Below are positions 1 to 7,514 of a stretch of DNA of 64,000 nucleotides, piece after piece. Made by a program: the position numbers and the translations under genes. Every line of letters begins with the position of its first letter. The stretch's first letter is position 1. The DNA comes from CAILKP01 sp038231815 (GTDB lineage: Bacteria > Planctomycetota > Phycisphaerae > Phycisphaerales > UBA1924). The notes under the pieces are model-generated. The model was not told the origin of the DNA, did no database searches, and saw only the letters and a list, made by a program, of their open reading frames with translations. The DNA lies in the NCBI GenBank assembly GCA_038231815.1, contig JBBRKQ010000007.1, forward strand, positions 5,311-69,310, written 5' to 3'.

Positions 1-408
1 GTTGCGGTGGGCAGGGCATTGGTGCCGGGGGGCGTGTACATTGTTGGTATTGAACTGATCGACCGCGACACCACAGAGGCGACCGAGGACATCTGGACGG
101 GTCGTCGCGGCAGCATGGCGGTGCAACAACTCATCAGCTACTTGCCACCGGATTTGCACGGCGGGCCGAAGCGCCGCGAGCAGGTTGTATCAAGCGTGAC
201 GGTGCGAAACACACGGACTGATGCGAGCCGACAGATTGACAGTGCGTACTGGCTGCGCACGTACACGCCTGTGGAATGGACATCGCTGGTGTATCGATGC
301 GGGTGGGAAGTGATTGGCCAGCACACCAGCAGCGGAGCACCGCTGCCGGTGCGGCCGTATGGCTACAGGCTGTGCGTGCTGCGCCAGCGTGCGGGAACTA
401 GCTATTGA
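1..408 (+). CDS. C-terminal part of a probable class I SAM-dependent methyltransferase (5' truncated)
   Basis: The reading frame is open from the first base of the window, so the gene starts upstream and only about 135 C-terminal residues are visible. The stretch ALVPGGVYIVG near the beginning resembles the LxPGGxxxxx strand-and-turn that follows the last substrate-side motif of class I methyltransferases. The segment TPVEWTSLVYRCGWEVI resembles the common 'xxEWxxLxxxxGF/W' end of that fold. The SAM-binding glycine motif would lie outside the window, so the assignment is an inference from the C-terminal pattern alone. The stop codon is immediately followed by a hairpin that probably serves the convergent gene. 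Confidence 0.5.
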   Translation, partial: VAVGRALVPGGVYIVGIELIDRDTTEATEDIWTGRRGSMAVQQLISYLPPDLHGGPKRREQVVSSVTVRNTRTDASRQIDSAYWLRTYTPVEWTSLVYRCGWEVIGQHTSSGAPLPVRPYGYRLCVLRQRAGTSY

Positions 409-437
409 AAAGCCCCGGCTGTGGGGGCAACCGGGGC
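408..437 (-). terminator. Rho-independent terminator of the convergent dockerin gene
   Basis: A 7-bp GC stem (412-418 with 431-437) surrounds a 12-base loop. Read on the minus strand it is followed by TTTT. It lies about 115 bases beyond the stop codon of the minus-strand dockerin gene and abuts the stop of the plus-strand methyltransferase. Confidence 0.5.
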
Positions 438-552
438 GGCTGAATTGCGTTCGTTCATCACTGACATCGGCCGGATTTATGCGCGGGTCTACCGGGTTTG
501 GCTTGCCAGTAGTGTCGCTGGTTTGATCTGGTGGTCTGGCAGCCGCGATAAT

Positions 553-1680
553 TTAGCAGCCTGCGGAGAACGCGTTGATGAACACGATAAAGTCGGTGCC
601 ATCGACGATTCCGTCTGAATCGAGACCATCCGGACCGCCGCCAGCGATGTCGGCTAATGAGTCGATTGACTCATCACCCACGGCGAAACTGTTGATGAAC
701 GCGATAAAGTCCGCTCCATCGAGGATGCCGTCAAAGCGCAGTCCGTTGGGTCCGCCGCCAGCAACGTCTGCGATAGAGCAGCGGCGCTCATCGTTTGTGG
801 GTTCCGTACCCTCATTGCCGATTCCGGTGCGAAGGTTTGCTAAGAATACCGCGCTATCTAAGACATGATCGTTGACGTCGCCCACCTCAAAGATCAGCAC
901 ATGCTCACCCGCGGTGAGCAATGCACTGGTAGTTGTGAGGTGATGGATCACGGCGTGCAGCGCTGCGAACGCTGTGTTGTGATCAGCCGTTGTTTCGAGT
1001 CCGGCGAACGAGGCACCCACCTGCACAGGCCGGTTCAGGGCATCGTGTGTGATCTGGTCGGCCGGAGCGGTACCGTCGAGGAACACCAGGAACGCATCGG
1101 TAAATGAACTGGTGTAAATCGGATACTCCACGGTTCCGAAGATGAAATCAAACTTAATCTGTGCATCAGCGCTGAGGGTAAAGTGCACCTCGACAGCCGC
1201 GACATCGAACGAGCCGCTGAAGTTTTCAATGTTGCCCGGTGTGTTGCCGAACGCATCGAACTCAGCGGTACTGCCGGAGTCGGGGTCGGGCGCCATCTGA
1301 GAGCTCACCACTGCCGGGGGCGAGGCGGGGTCATACGCCGGATCGAGTACTTCCGGCAGCGGGCCGAGGCTGGTGACATCGCCGCTGGAAAGCACGATGC
1401 CGTCAGAGATTGACACTGGCGCGAGGTTGAAGTTGCTGTAGGTTCCGATCTGCCCCGGCATGCCGTTGCGGATCACGATGGAGGCGATGGCCAGGCCGGC
1501 GGGCTTGAGCGCAGCGCGCAGGGTCTGGGCATCGGTCGTCACAACTGTTGAAAGCTGCCCATATGCTGATCCGGCCATGGCCAGCATCGCCACCAGACAT
1601 ACCCACCGACGCTGCGACTTGACCTTGAGGCTTGATGAACCTGCAATGCAGGAGACTTTGATAGATTGTGTACCAGACAT
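553..1680 (-). CDS. Secreted choice-of-anchor L protein with C-terminal GC-type dockerin module
   Basis: This 375-residue protein is predicted to be exported. A long signal peptide (about residues 1-42) has a hydrophobic core and an A-Y-G/Q cleavage-like site. Residues about 45-290 match the choice-of-anchor L domain: an IVLSSGDV segment, then FDFIFGTVEYP, then a DAFLVFLDG segment. Residues 301-375 are a dockerin-like module with two DGIxDGxDFIxFIN calcium-loop repeats, bracketed by an initial Cys-Ser and a terminal Gly-Cys. The ATG at 1680 was chosen because an AAAGGAG ribosome site lies 6 bases upstream; a longer open frame to 1842 has no such signal. The ligand or role of the protein is unknown. 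It is one of six loci in the window with this terminal module. Confidence 0.85.
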   Translation of the reverse strand: MSGTQSIKVSCIAGSSSLKVKSQRRWVCLVAMLAMAGSAYGQLSTVVTTDAQTLRAALKPAGLAIASIVIRNGMPGQIGTYSNFNLAPVSISDGIVLSSGDVTSLGPLPEVLDPAYDPASPPAVVSSQMAPDPDSGSTAEFDAFGNTPGNIENFSGSFDVAAVEVHFTLSADAQIKFDFIFGTVEYPIYTSSFTDAFLVFLDGTAPADQITHDALNRPVQVGASFAGLETTADHNTAFAALHAVIHHLTTTSALLTAGEHVLIFEVGDVNDHVLDSAVFLANLRTGIGNEGTEPTNDERRCSIADVAGGGPNGLRFDGILDGADFIAFINSFAVGDESIDSLADIAGGGPDGLDSDGIVDGTDFIVFINAFSAGC

Positions 1681-2254
1681 GTTGACTCCTTTGACAACGT
1701 TGATCCCAGATTTGACCGGCGACGCTGACGGCCAACTGTGAAAGCGAATGCTGGTGCCGCCCACGCCGCATACTCGGAGCCGAGGCCCATACGGCTCCGA
1801 CCACGTGGTCGCGACGGCACAGCATTCTCTCTTCACATACACATAGTCATATCACATAGTTTTGATTGTGCAAGTGGTGCCAAACCGGTAGCGGATTGGT
1901 CGAACTTGCGGTGCCGGGGAAAGCCTGCCCCGCGGCATATTTTTCCCGGCAGCAGATGGGAAAGTGCCCCGCCACGATCGTGACGCGTCGCGGTTACTGC
2001 GGTAATATCAAGGGTGTTCCGGGCCGAGTGCGGGCGCTGAAGGCTGCAGAAGATACTTTGTCTCAATTGCAGTATTTCTCGATTTTGTACTGCTGGCACC
2101 CGCGTGCTCGATGCGATGGCGCCAGAATGCACCAGCGACCGATCAAGCTGGGAGTTCCGCGCGGGTAATTGCAGTGGGCCGAGAGCACGACGATTGCACC
2201 CGCATGTCTCACACGCGGGTGCACCTCCGAAGCCTGTACTATTTTATAATCCGT
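1681..2254. other. Intergenic region without a recognisable gene
   Basis: About 570 bases separate the starts and ends of two minus-strand genes. Several short open frames occur but none has a convincing start or protein-like composition. The only clear structure is a 9-bp inverted repeat at 2195-2223. Confidence 0.5.
2195..2223 (-). terminator. Possible transcription-stop hairpin after the methyltransferase gene
   Basis: TGCACCCGC (2195-2203) pairs perfectly with GCGGGTGCA (2215-2223) around an 11-base loop. It lies about 32 bases past the stop codon of the minus-strand methyltransferase. There is no T-run on the minus strand, so it could be a stabilising 3' hairpin rather than an intrinsic terminator. 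Confidence 0.35.
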
Positions 2255-3163
2255 TCAGGGCCGCGTGAAAAGCCCGCGCAGATAGGGACGTGGCGTCTCG
2301 CCAGCATCCCAGAATGGCTCGATATTTCCGCGAGGTTCAAGGCCGCATTGTGTGAGCAGCTTGGTCAGTTCGCAATCCGTCATCGGGAACGGCGGACCCT
2401 CAATGTACTTGGCCGCGACGGAGGATTCATCTTCATCTGCTGGTTGCCCAGTTGCACTGGTGGGTTCTGCCGGCGCTTTGGCTCTGCACATGACCAGTGC
2501 TACGCCGCGCGGGGCGAGCAGTCGGGCGATTCCTTTGGCCGCGATTGGCTGAAGATCAGGCTCCACGGCGTCGAGCGTGTCAATTTCGATGACCAGATCA
2601 AACCTTGAAAGGAAGCGACCGGGGGGATTCATCAAATCCGCGTGAATCAGCCGGTCGGCAATCGCCGGGTGACGGCGCGCGGCCCATTTGATTGCTGTTG
2701 GTGAGATATCAAACCCGACCACGTCATACCCGCGGCGGAAGAGTTCGACAACATCATCACCCAGTCCGCACCCCACCACCACCGCGCGGGCTCCGGGGCG
2801 CACGATGCAGCAGGCTTCCCGGTTCAACCAACTGACCAGCTGCGGGTTGGAGCGACCCACAGTCCAAGGCACGCGCTCGGAGTCATCCTCGGCGTTGCAG
2901 TACATTGTCTCGTACCGCACCGCGGGGGTGCAGTGGTCGATCACTGATTCGGCAAATTCGCGGGCGTATCCGAGCCGGTCGGCACCAAGGATTTGTTCGG
3001 TGAGCGGCTCGCTAAGCCTGTTTGGCATGCTCTGCATGTTTGGCTCGGCAAGCACATCGGCGTGTAGCGAACCGTCCTGCGCTGCTGTGCCGGACGAAAC
3101 ACCGAGCGCATCAATTGCGTCCATTGAACTGGCGTGTAGCCGCGGCTGGTCGTCAGAGATCAT
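2255..3163 (-). CDS. Class I SAM-dependent methyltransferase, thiopurine-methyltransferase-like
   Basis: A 302-residue protein. The SAM-binding motif I is visible as VVVGCGLGDD at about residues 132-141, followed by GYDVVGFDISPTAI, in which the acidic residue would bind the ribose. LVIEIDTLDAV and LLAPRGVALV mark later strands of the Rossmann fold. A preceding MYCNAEDDSERVPWTVG segment resembles the substrate-side lid seen in thiopurine-methyltransferase-like proteins. The first 70 or so residues are not conserved-looking. The ATG at 3163 has GGAG 8 bases upstream, better than the TTG at 3181. The substrate cannot be told from the sequence. It is downstream of rnc on the same strand but 346 bases away, so probably not in the same operon. 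Confidence 0.8.
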   Translation of the reverse strand: MISDDQPRLHASSMDAIDALGVSSGTAAQDGSLHADVLAEPNMQSMPNRLSEPLTEQILGADRLGYAREFAESVIDHCTPAVRYETMYCNAEDDSERVPWTVGRSNPQLVSWLNREACCIVRPGARAVVVGCGLGDDVVELFRRGYDVVGFDISPTAIKWAARRHPAIADRLIHADLMNPPGRFLSRFDLVIEIDTLDAVEPDLQPIAAKGIARLLAPRGVALVMCRAKAPAEPTSATGQPADEDESSVAAKYIEGPPFPMTDCELTKLLTQCGLEPRGNIEPFWDAGETPRPYLRGLFTRP

Positions 3164-3509
3164 GGCCGATACTCCGCGCAACGCAAGAACAGTTCGAACC
3201 CATACACAAACGCATCGGTTCTGATCGAGCTAAGACGGCAAGACTGCGGCGGATCAGAGACGAGGCGACGAGCTGACGTGGCGGCGTTGCGTTGCCACGT
3301 CCGGGGCCGAACTCTCGCAGGTCTCCAATATTGAAGTTACCTCCAAATCCGGACTATGCAAGGCTATGCGATAGGAAATAAGCATAAACCCTTATCGCAG
3401 GCTCCACCCTATTTTTTAACCGTGGTGGGAGAGCGGTGGACAGGCGGATGATTCAGCGTCGATTAGCCCGTCCCGGGCTTTGGATGGGGCGCTTCTTCGA
3501 ATCACACGT
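3164..3509. other. Intergenic region, locally AT-rich
   Basis: No gene is supported. There is an imperfect inverted repeat (TGCGATAGG at 3367-3375 with a TATCGCA arm ending at 3399) followed by TTTTTT 13 bases later on the plus strand. A short hairpin (AGCCCG, 3 bases, CGGGCT at 3465-3479) lies about 30 bases beyond the rnc stop. Neither is a convincing terminator. The AT-rich part between 3330 and 3420 could hold the promoter of the methyltransferase. Confidence 0.35.
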
Positions 3510-4223
3510 TCACTCGATGATGACGGCCACGCCGTGCTCATCAAGCAGGCCCAGTTCCTGCAGCGCCTTCATGGCGGCGAGTTGCTCGGCAGATTTTTTA
3601 CTCTGGCCGGTCATGGGGGCGAAACGGCGTTCGCCCATAGCCACGCAGATTTCAAAGGTCTTGCTGTGGTCCGGGCCGGATTGTGACAGCACGACGTACG
3701 CAGGCTGGCTGAGCCCATTCTGCTGGGCGTGCTGCTGGACCAGTGACTTGTAGTTTTCCTGGTGCCCGCTGACGTGGGCCGCGGTGATCCGTGGCAGCAG
3801 CAGCGGGGTTAGAAAGGTTTTGACCGGTTCTAGGCCACCATCGATGAAAATGGCCCCGATCACGCTCTCAAGAATCGCCGCGGCGAGGCTCACGGGCAGA
3901 TGGGAACTGGTTCGCATGCCCTTGCCAAGCTCAAGGTACTGAACCAAATTGATTTGCTTGGCAATGGAGGCGCAAGACTGGCGGGAGACGACGGCGGATT
4001 TGACTTTGGTCATTTCGCCTTCGAGAAGGTCCGGATAAGTCCGGAACACGAGATCGCAGGTCAGCATGCCCAGGACCGCATCGCCCAAAAACTCCAAACG
4101 TTCATTTGAGTGGACACGGGCATCCGCCACTGAGGAGTGACGAAGGGCAAGGGCCAGCAAATCCGGAGCTCGGAAGCTGTAGCCAAGAACCATTTCTACC
4201 GCGTGCCTTGCTTCGAAGGTCAT
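3510..4223 (-). CDS. rnc: Ribonuclease III
   Basis: RNase III cleaves double-stranded RNA, including rRNA precursors. The 237-residue product has the usual length. The catalytic signature NERLEFLGDAVLG lies near residues 40-52, and the second acidic cluster appears as ESVIGAIFIDGG. A double-stranded RNA-binding domain occupies roughly residues 160-230, starting with NYKSLVQQHAQQNG and ending with a KKSAEQLAAMKALQEL helix. The ATG at 4223 is the start that fits family alignments; the frame stays open upstream to 4355 but that part is unlike the family. No strong ribosome site is seen. It lies divergently from rpmH. Confidence 0.93.
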   Translation of the reverse strand: MTFEARHAVEMVLGYSFRAPDLLALALRHSSVADARVHSNERLEFLGDAVLGMLTCDLVFRTYPDLLEGEMTKVKSAVVSRQSCASIAKQINLVQYLELGKGMRTSSHLPVSLAAAILESVIGAIFIDGGLEPVKTFLTPLLLPRITAAHVSGHQENYKSLVQQHAQQNGLSQPAYVVLSQSGPDHSKTFEICVAMGERRFAPMTGQSKKSAEQLAAMKALQELGLLDEHGVAVIIE

Positions 4224-4545
4224 AAGAACTACACAAGTTCGGAAGCCCGGAAGCGGCCTGTGGGCGAACCGATCGCCCAGGGGCCGAGCCCGGAAAGTTC
4301 CGATAGGGAGCCACGGTGAGCATCGGTTTGATGCTGGTACGTACTTTCCCGACAATCCGAGGCTAGGCAGGCAAGATGTACGGCGTTGTGGGCTTTGACT
4401 GGCCCCGGCTCGGTTTGGGGGGTATCATCTCGACCCACCTTTGGCCTCCGGAGGGCGGGGCAGAGCTTGTTCTCGCACCAGCAGCCGCCGCCAATTGCCG
4501 GTATCCCCGGTTTGGCTTGATTTTGGCGGGTTTTTAGGATCGACC
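4224..4545. promoter_or_regulatory. Divergent rnc/rpmH intergenic region with a weak promoter-like pair
   Basis: No gene is supported between the rnc start and the rpmH start. Facing rpmH, TTGACT (4395-4400) and TATCAT (4423-4428) resemble -35 and -10 boxes but are 22 bases apart, longer than the usual 17. A very similar pair with the same spacing precedes atpA. Confidence 0.25.
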
Positions 4546-4698
4546 ATGCATTATCCACACCGCGTCAGCCGCATCAAGCGTAAACGTTCCATCGGCTTCC
4601 GAGCCCGCATGAAGACCCGTCACGGACGGGCCCTCATGAACCGCAAGCGTGCGGCTGGTCGCTCGCTGAACGTTGCCGATAAGAAGCGTGGGTATTAA
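4546..4698 (+). CDS. rpmH: Large ribosomal subunit protein bL34
   Basis: A 50-residue, highly basic protein. The core KRKRSIGFRARMKTRHGR followed by RKRAAGR matches the bL34 signature, which binds 23S rRNA in the large subunit. The N-terminus begins MHYPHRVSR instead of the usual MKRTYQPS, and there is a C-terminal NVADKKRGY tail. An AGGA sequence lies just upstream of the ATG, and an open frame back to 4441 does not look like ribosomal protein. The usual downstream partner rnpA is absent; a terminator follows within 200 bases. Confidence 0.93.
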   Translation: MHYPHRVSRIKRKRSIGFRARMKTRHGRALMNRKRAAGRSLNVADKKRGY

Positions 4699-5071
4699 GC
4701 CGCCTTTGGGGCATCGCTCGGGCGGATTGGACGGGATGGCCCGTGCTTCGCTCGTCGCTGGCTGATCTTCAGCGGCTGCCCCATTGTTTCGCTGCGGCGA
4801 GCAGGTTCGGCGGCAGAGTTCGTCGGTAGCGATGCCTGCTCAAAAACATCGCTGGCACATTTGTTTCTTTCAAAGACCGCTCCGGTGATTCGGGGCGGTC
4901 TTTTCGTGTTTGTGATGGCTTGCGGCGTGATGATGAACCGGTGATGAACTCTGGAAGCGGCGAGGTTCGTACCAAGGGTGCCGCGGGGTGCAAAGACTCT
5001 GGGGTGCTTCGCAGATATTGCCGAGGCACGCGGTGCGCGTGTGAGGCGGCCTCCATTTTTTAGTTCGATCA
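4699..5071. other. Gap between rpmH and the next minus-strand gene, holding only a terminator
   Basis: An open frame continues on the plus strand after the rpmH stop, but it has no start signal and does not resemble RNase P protein. Minus-strand frames here also look like noise. The terminator at 4872-4903 is the only clear element. Confidence 0.5.
4872..4903. terminator. Bidirectional Rho-independent terminator after rpmH
   Basis: AAAGACCGC (4872-4880) pairs with GCGGTCTTT (4895-4903). The loop can form an additional CCG/CGG pairing. T-runs occur on both strands, so it can end rpmH transcription and also that of the minus-strand gene at 5072-6880. Confidence 0.75.
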
Positions 5072-6880
5072 CTACTTCAGGATCGTCTTGACACGCTCAA
5101 GTCTTACGGTGGGTGTCATTCGCTGACCAGTTGCATCCACCGCGGCGAGTAGTTTTACGGTCATGACTGGATCAGCCGCATCCGCGGTGCTCCAGCCTAC
5201 ACGTGCCACCGTGACTGTACCGAGAGGCAACTGCTCTGCCGGTTTGAGTGACAGTGCGGCGAGACGGAGGGGCTTTGAACTTTCGAACTCAATCTTGGCA
5301 GCGCCGGATTTGAGGTGTGCGGAATTGGCATCACGCGCATCGAAGTTCTGTGTGATAAGCGATTGACCGTAACCAAGGGCCAACCCGAGTGAAGTACCGT
5401 CGTACTTTAATGCTTCGGCGAAGGCAAGACTGTTGCCCGACCCGACGGAGACCACGCGGACCGCTTTCCCTCGGCCAATGATCTCAATTTGATAGCCCGC
5501 TAGGGGCGTTTGATCGGTGTCGATGATGACATCAAACTGAACTTGAGTCGATGACGGGTCATCTGCAACTGGGGCCACGGCGGGTACCTTCACCAATTGG
5601 CGAAGGATCGCATCAACATCGGTTTGATTGACGACGCCATCGGCATCGATATCCCTTCGCGCGGAGGCAATCCACGATGGGCCAATCGGCGCATCATTTG
5701 ATGAACGCTTTGCGGCAGCCGCCTCGGCATTGACAATCCAAGCCAACCGAAACGCATCCACTACATCAAGGGCGGGCGCTTTGGCCGCTGCTTTTTCATC
5801 AGCCCCACCTGAGCCGGGTTTGGCCACAGCCTCATCCTGGCGATTGGCCGGAGGGACCGGAACGTTTTGGGCGCCGGGCGGCAAGGCTGCGCCCGTTGTG
5901 CCACCCGATCCACCGGCGGCGGGAGCATTTGCCGAAGTGCCACCGGTCGATGCGGGCCCGGCTAACCGGCCGGCTGGCGCGGCAGCAGTGGGCGCCTGTT
6001 GGGGCGACGCGGCATCACCTGCTTCGCTCCGAGAAAGCTGTTGGGTTGCAGGCTGGGTTTGTGTCGTTACTGGTGCCGGAGGTGTCTGAGGGCTGGCCCC
6101 GGAGGGTGCTTGAGAAGGCCCCTGAGAGGGCCCCTGAGAAGGCCCCTGAGAAGGCCCCTGAGAGGAGACAGCTTGGTCGACTGGGGCGGGCGGCGGTTCG
6201 GATGATGCTGAAAACCCTTTGGTGTTCGCCGCGGCATCGGACATTGCTGGGGTGCCGGCAGGAGCAGACCCAAGCCCCGGCACTGACGGCTGACCGAATC
6301 GCGGATTTTCAATATTGCCTGAGAGTTTGCTTGGCCCACCGGCGGTGTCGGCATCTGCCGCGGGCATCCCGTCTGCGGCACTTTCCTCTTGGCTCTGCTT
6401 GCGAGAAGCGCCACCGGGGGATGAACGCCCTCGCCCGAAGGTAGTCGCATCGGTTGGTGAGGCCTTGCCGATGAGCACTGTCCGGTCTTTGGCTGCGCCA
6501 GACTCCGCTGTAACACCAGTGACCGCTAGCCCGCCAAGGCCACCGGTTGTAGACAGGAGTATCCACGCGCTCACCACGAGCGCCAGGCTAGCAGCCAACC
6601 CCGCAGCGAGCGGGAGACGAACGCGGCGATGCTGCCGCGTGGTTGATGCTCGCGACGCTGAGGCTGCCTGGCCTGCGGCGGCCATGACCGAAGCTGCCGC
6701 GGAGAGTACCTGACGGTCATAGTCGGCGGGAACCAGGGGAGCTTTGCCGTAGATGTCCTGTAATTCGAGCTGCACATGGGCGGGCAAGGCTTCCAGCGCG
6801 ATCGGTTGCTCCCCGGCATCGGAGGGCAATTTAGACCCTTTGGAGGTGCCGTTGTTCGGAATGGGCGACGGTTCAGCCAT
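5072..6880 (-). CDS. Membrane protein with anti-sigma-like N-terminus, Pro/Ser/Gln linker, dockerin-like and cohesin-like segments
   Basis: A 602-residue protein with no signal peptide but one strong membrane helix at about residues 90-112. The first 85 residues are cytoplasmic-type, and a DYDRQVLSAAASVM stretch resembles the start of planctomycete anti-sigma-like proteins. A long low-complexity linker rich in Pro, Ser, Ala and Gln follows, including four Gln-Gly-Pro-Ser units near residues 241-257. Near residues 407-425, DIDADGVVNQTDVDAIL has the spacing of a single dockerin calcium loop. Residues about 445-600 are beta-rich (VQFDVIIDT, then GYQIEI, then VTVARVGW) and could be a cohesin-like sandwich; this is inference. 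No sigma factor gene is adjacent. The start at 6880 lacks a clear ribosome site. Confidence 0.65.
   Translation of the reverse strand: MAEPSPIPNNGTSKGSKLPSDAGEQPIALEALPAHVQLELQDIYGKAPLVPADYDRQVLSAAASVMAAAGQAASASRASTTRQHRRVRLPLAAGLAASLALVVSAWILLSTTGGLGGLAVTGVTAESGAAKDRTVLIGKASPTDATTFGRGRSSPGGASRKQSQEESAADGMPAADADTAGGPSKLSGNIENPRFGQPSVPGLGSAPAGTPAMSDAAANTKGFSASSEPPPAPVDQAVSSQGPSQGPSQGPSQGPSQAPSGASPQTPPAPVTTQTQPATQQLSRSEAGDAASPQQAPTAAAPAGRLAGPASTGGTSANAPAAGGSGGTTGAALPPGAQNVPVPPANRQDEAVAKPGSGGADEKAAAKAPALDVVDAFRLAWIVNAEAAAAKRSSNDAPIGPSWIASARRDIDADGVVNQTDVDAILRQLVKVPAVAPVADDPSSTQVQFDVIIDTDQTPLAGYQIEIIGRGKAVRVVSVGSGNSLAFAEALKYDGTSLGLALGYGQSLITQNFDARDANSAHLKSGAAKIEFESSKPLRLAALSLKPAEQLPLGTVTVARVGWSTADAADPVMTVKLLAAVDATGQRMTPTVRLERVKTILK
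6111..6158 (-). repeat. 12-bp tandem repeat, four copies, in frame
   Basis: Four consecutive 12-base units (TGAGAAGGCCCC, second copy TGAGAGGGCCCC) start at 6111, 6123, 6135 and 6147. On the minus strand they encode Gln-Gly-Pro-Ser repeats in the linker of the membrane protein. Because the unit is a multiple of three, copy number could change without breaking the frame. Confidence 0.85.
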
Positions 6881-7514
6881 GAGCGATGCCGAATAAGCAG
6901 GACGGGCCAGGTGAGAAGGGCCTGACGATAGAGTGTACTGCCCCTGATCAAAGTTCAGCCAACTTTTTGGCTTTCAGCGATTGGGGGCTGGCGTTTCTTG
7001 GGCTGCTGCTCGGTGGTTTGGCGATTACTTGCCAGAACTGTCGGATTCAAACAACACTCGGCGATGGTTGGCTGCTTGGTTGGGCAGTCGCGGCGAATGC
7101 AAAGGAAACGGTCAATCTCTGTAAAAGGAGACTTCCGGCAGCGGACGCGGGGGGATAAGCAGTCCTTGACTTCGCTAAGCAGGGCATTCTCGGCGGGTAT
7201 CCAGCGGCAGGATTTATGCAAGCGAGGGTTGGTGCTGCTCGTTCCTGCGAACACCAAAAATCGGATTGCGCTGCGCTGTCTCAAGAGTTTGAACGGAACA
7301 AAGAACCAGCGCACCTCATTCGGGGGGATCCTAAACAATCCAGTTCTTTCGAGGGGTTTTTACTGGTTCATTCACCGTGTTTTTTGGTATTTCAGGACGC
7401 TCAATGCAACGCACTGCGAGACCGAGGCATACGACTGAATGCCACGCAAACTTGCCCAGTTGCGTGCCCCCATCGTGCTTGGGCCGCTGATACCGCCAAA
7501 AGGAGTTAGAGATC
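6881..7514. other. Intergenic region of 634 bases without a recognised gene
   Basis: This divergent gap separates the membrane protein gene from the next dockerin gene. Several open frames of 60-150 codons occur, but their translations are basic and irregular with no start signal. The last 150 bases are AT-richer and probably contain the promoter and leader of the dockerin gene, which has an AAAAGGAG ribosome site at its end. Confidence 0.4.

Noticed and set aside
3185..3215. GTTCGAACCC-like T-loop of a tRNA
   Set aside because: No acceptor stem, D-arm or anticodon arm can be built around it. It lies in the start region of the methyltransferase gene.
3367..3399. Inverted repeat near TTTTTT as a terminator
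   Set aside because: The T-run lies 13 bases past the stem and on the plus strand, where no gene precedes it. On the minus strand there is no T-run.
4695..5072. Minus-strand frame of 125 codons after the membrane protein
   Set aside because: It contains the bidirectional terminator within the putative coding region and has a basic, irregular composition.
5628..6444. Two long plus-strand frames antisense to the membrane protein gene
   Set aside because: They mirror the low-complexity linker and lack starts with ribosome sites. The minus-strand gene explains the composition.
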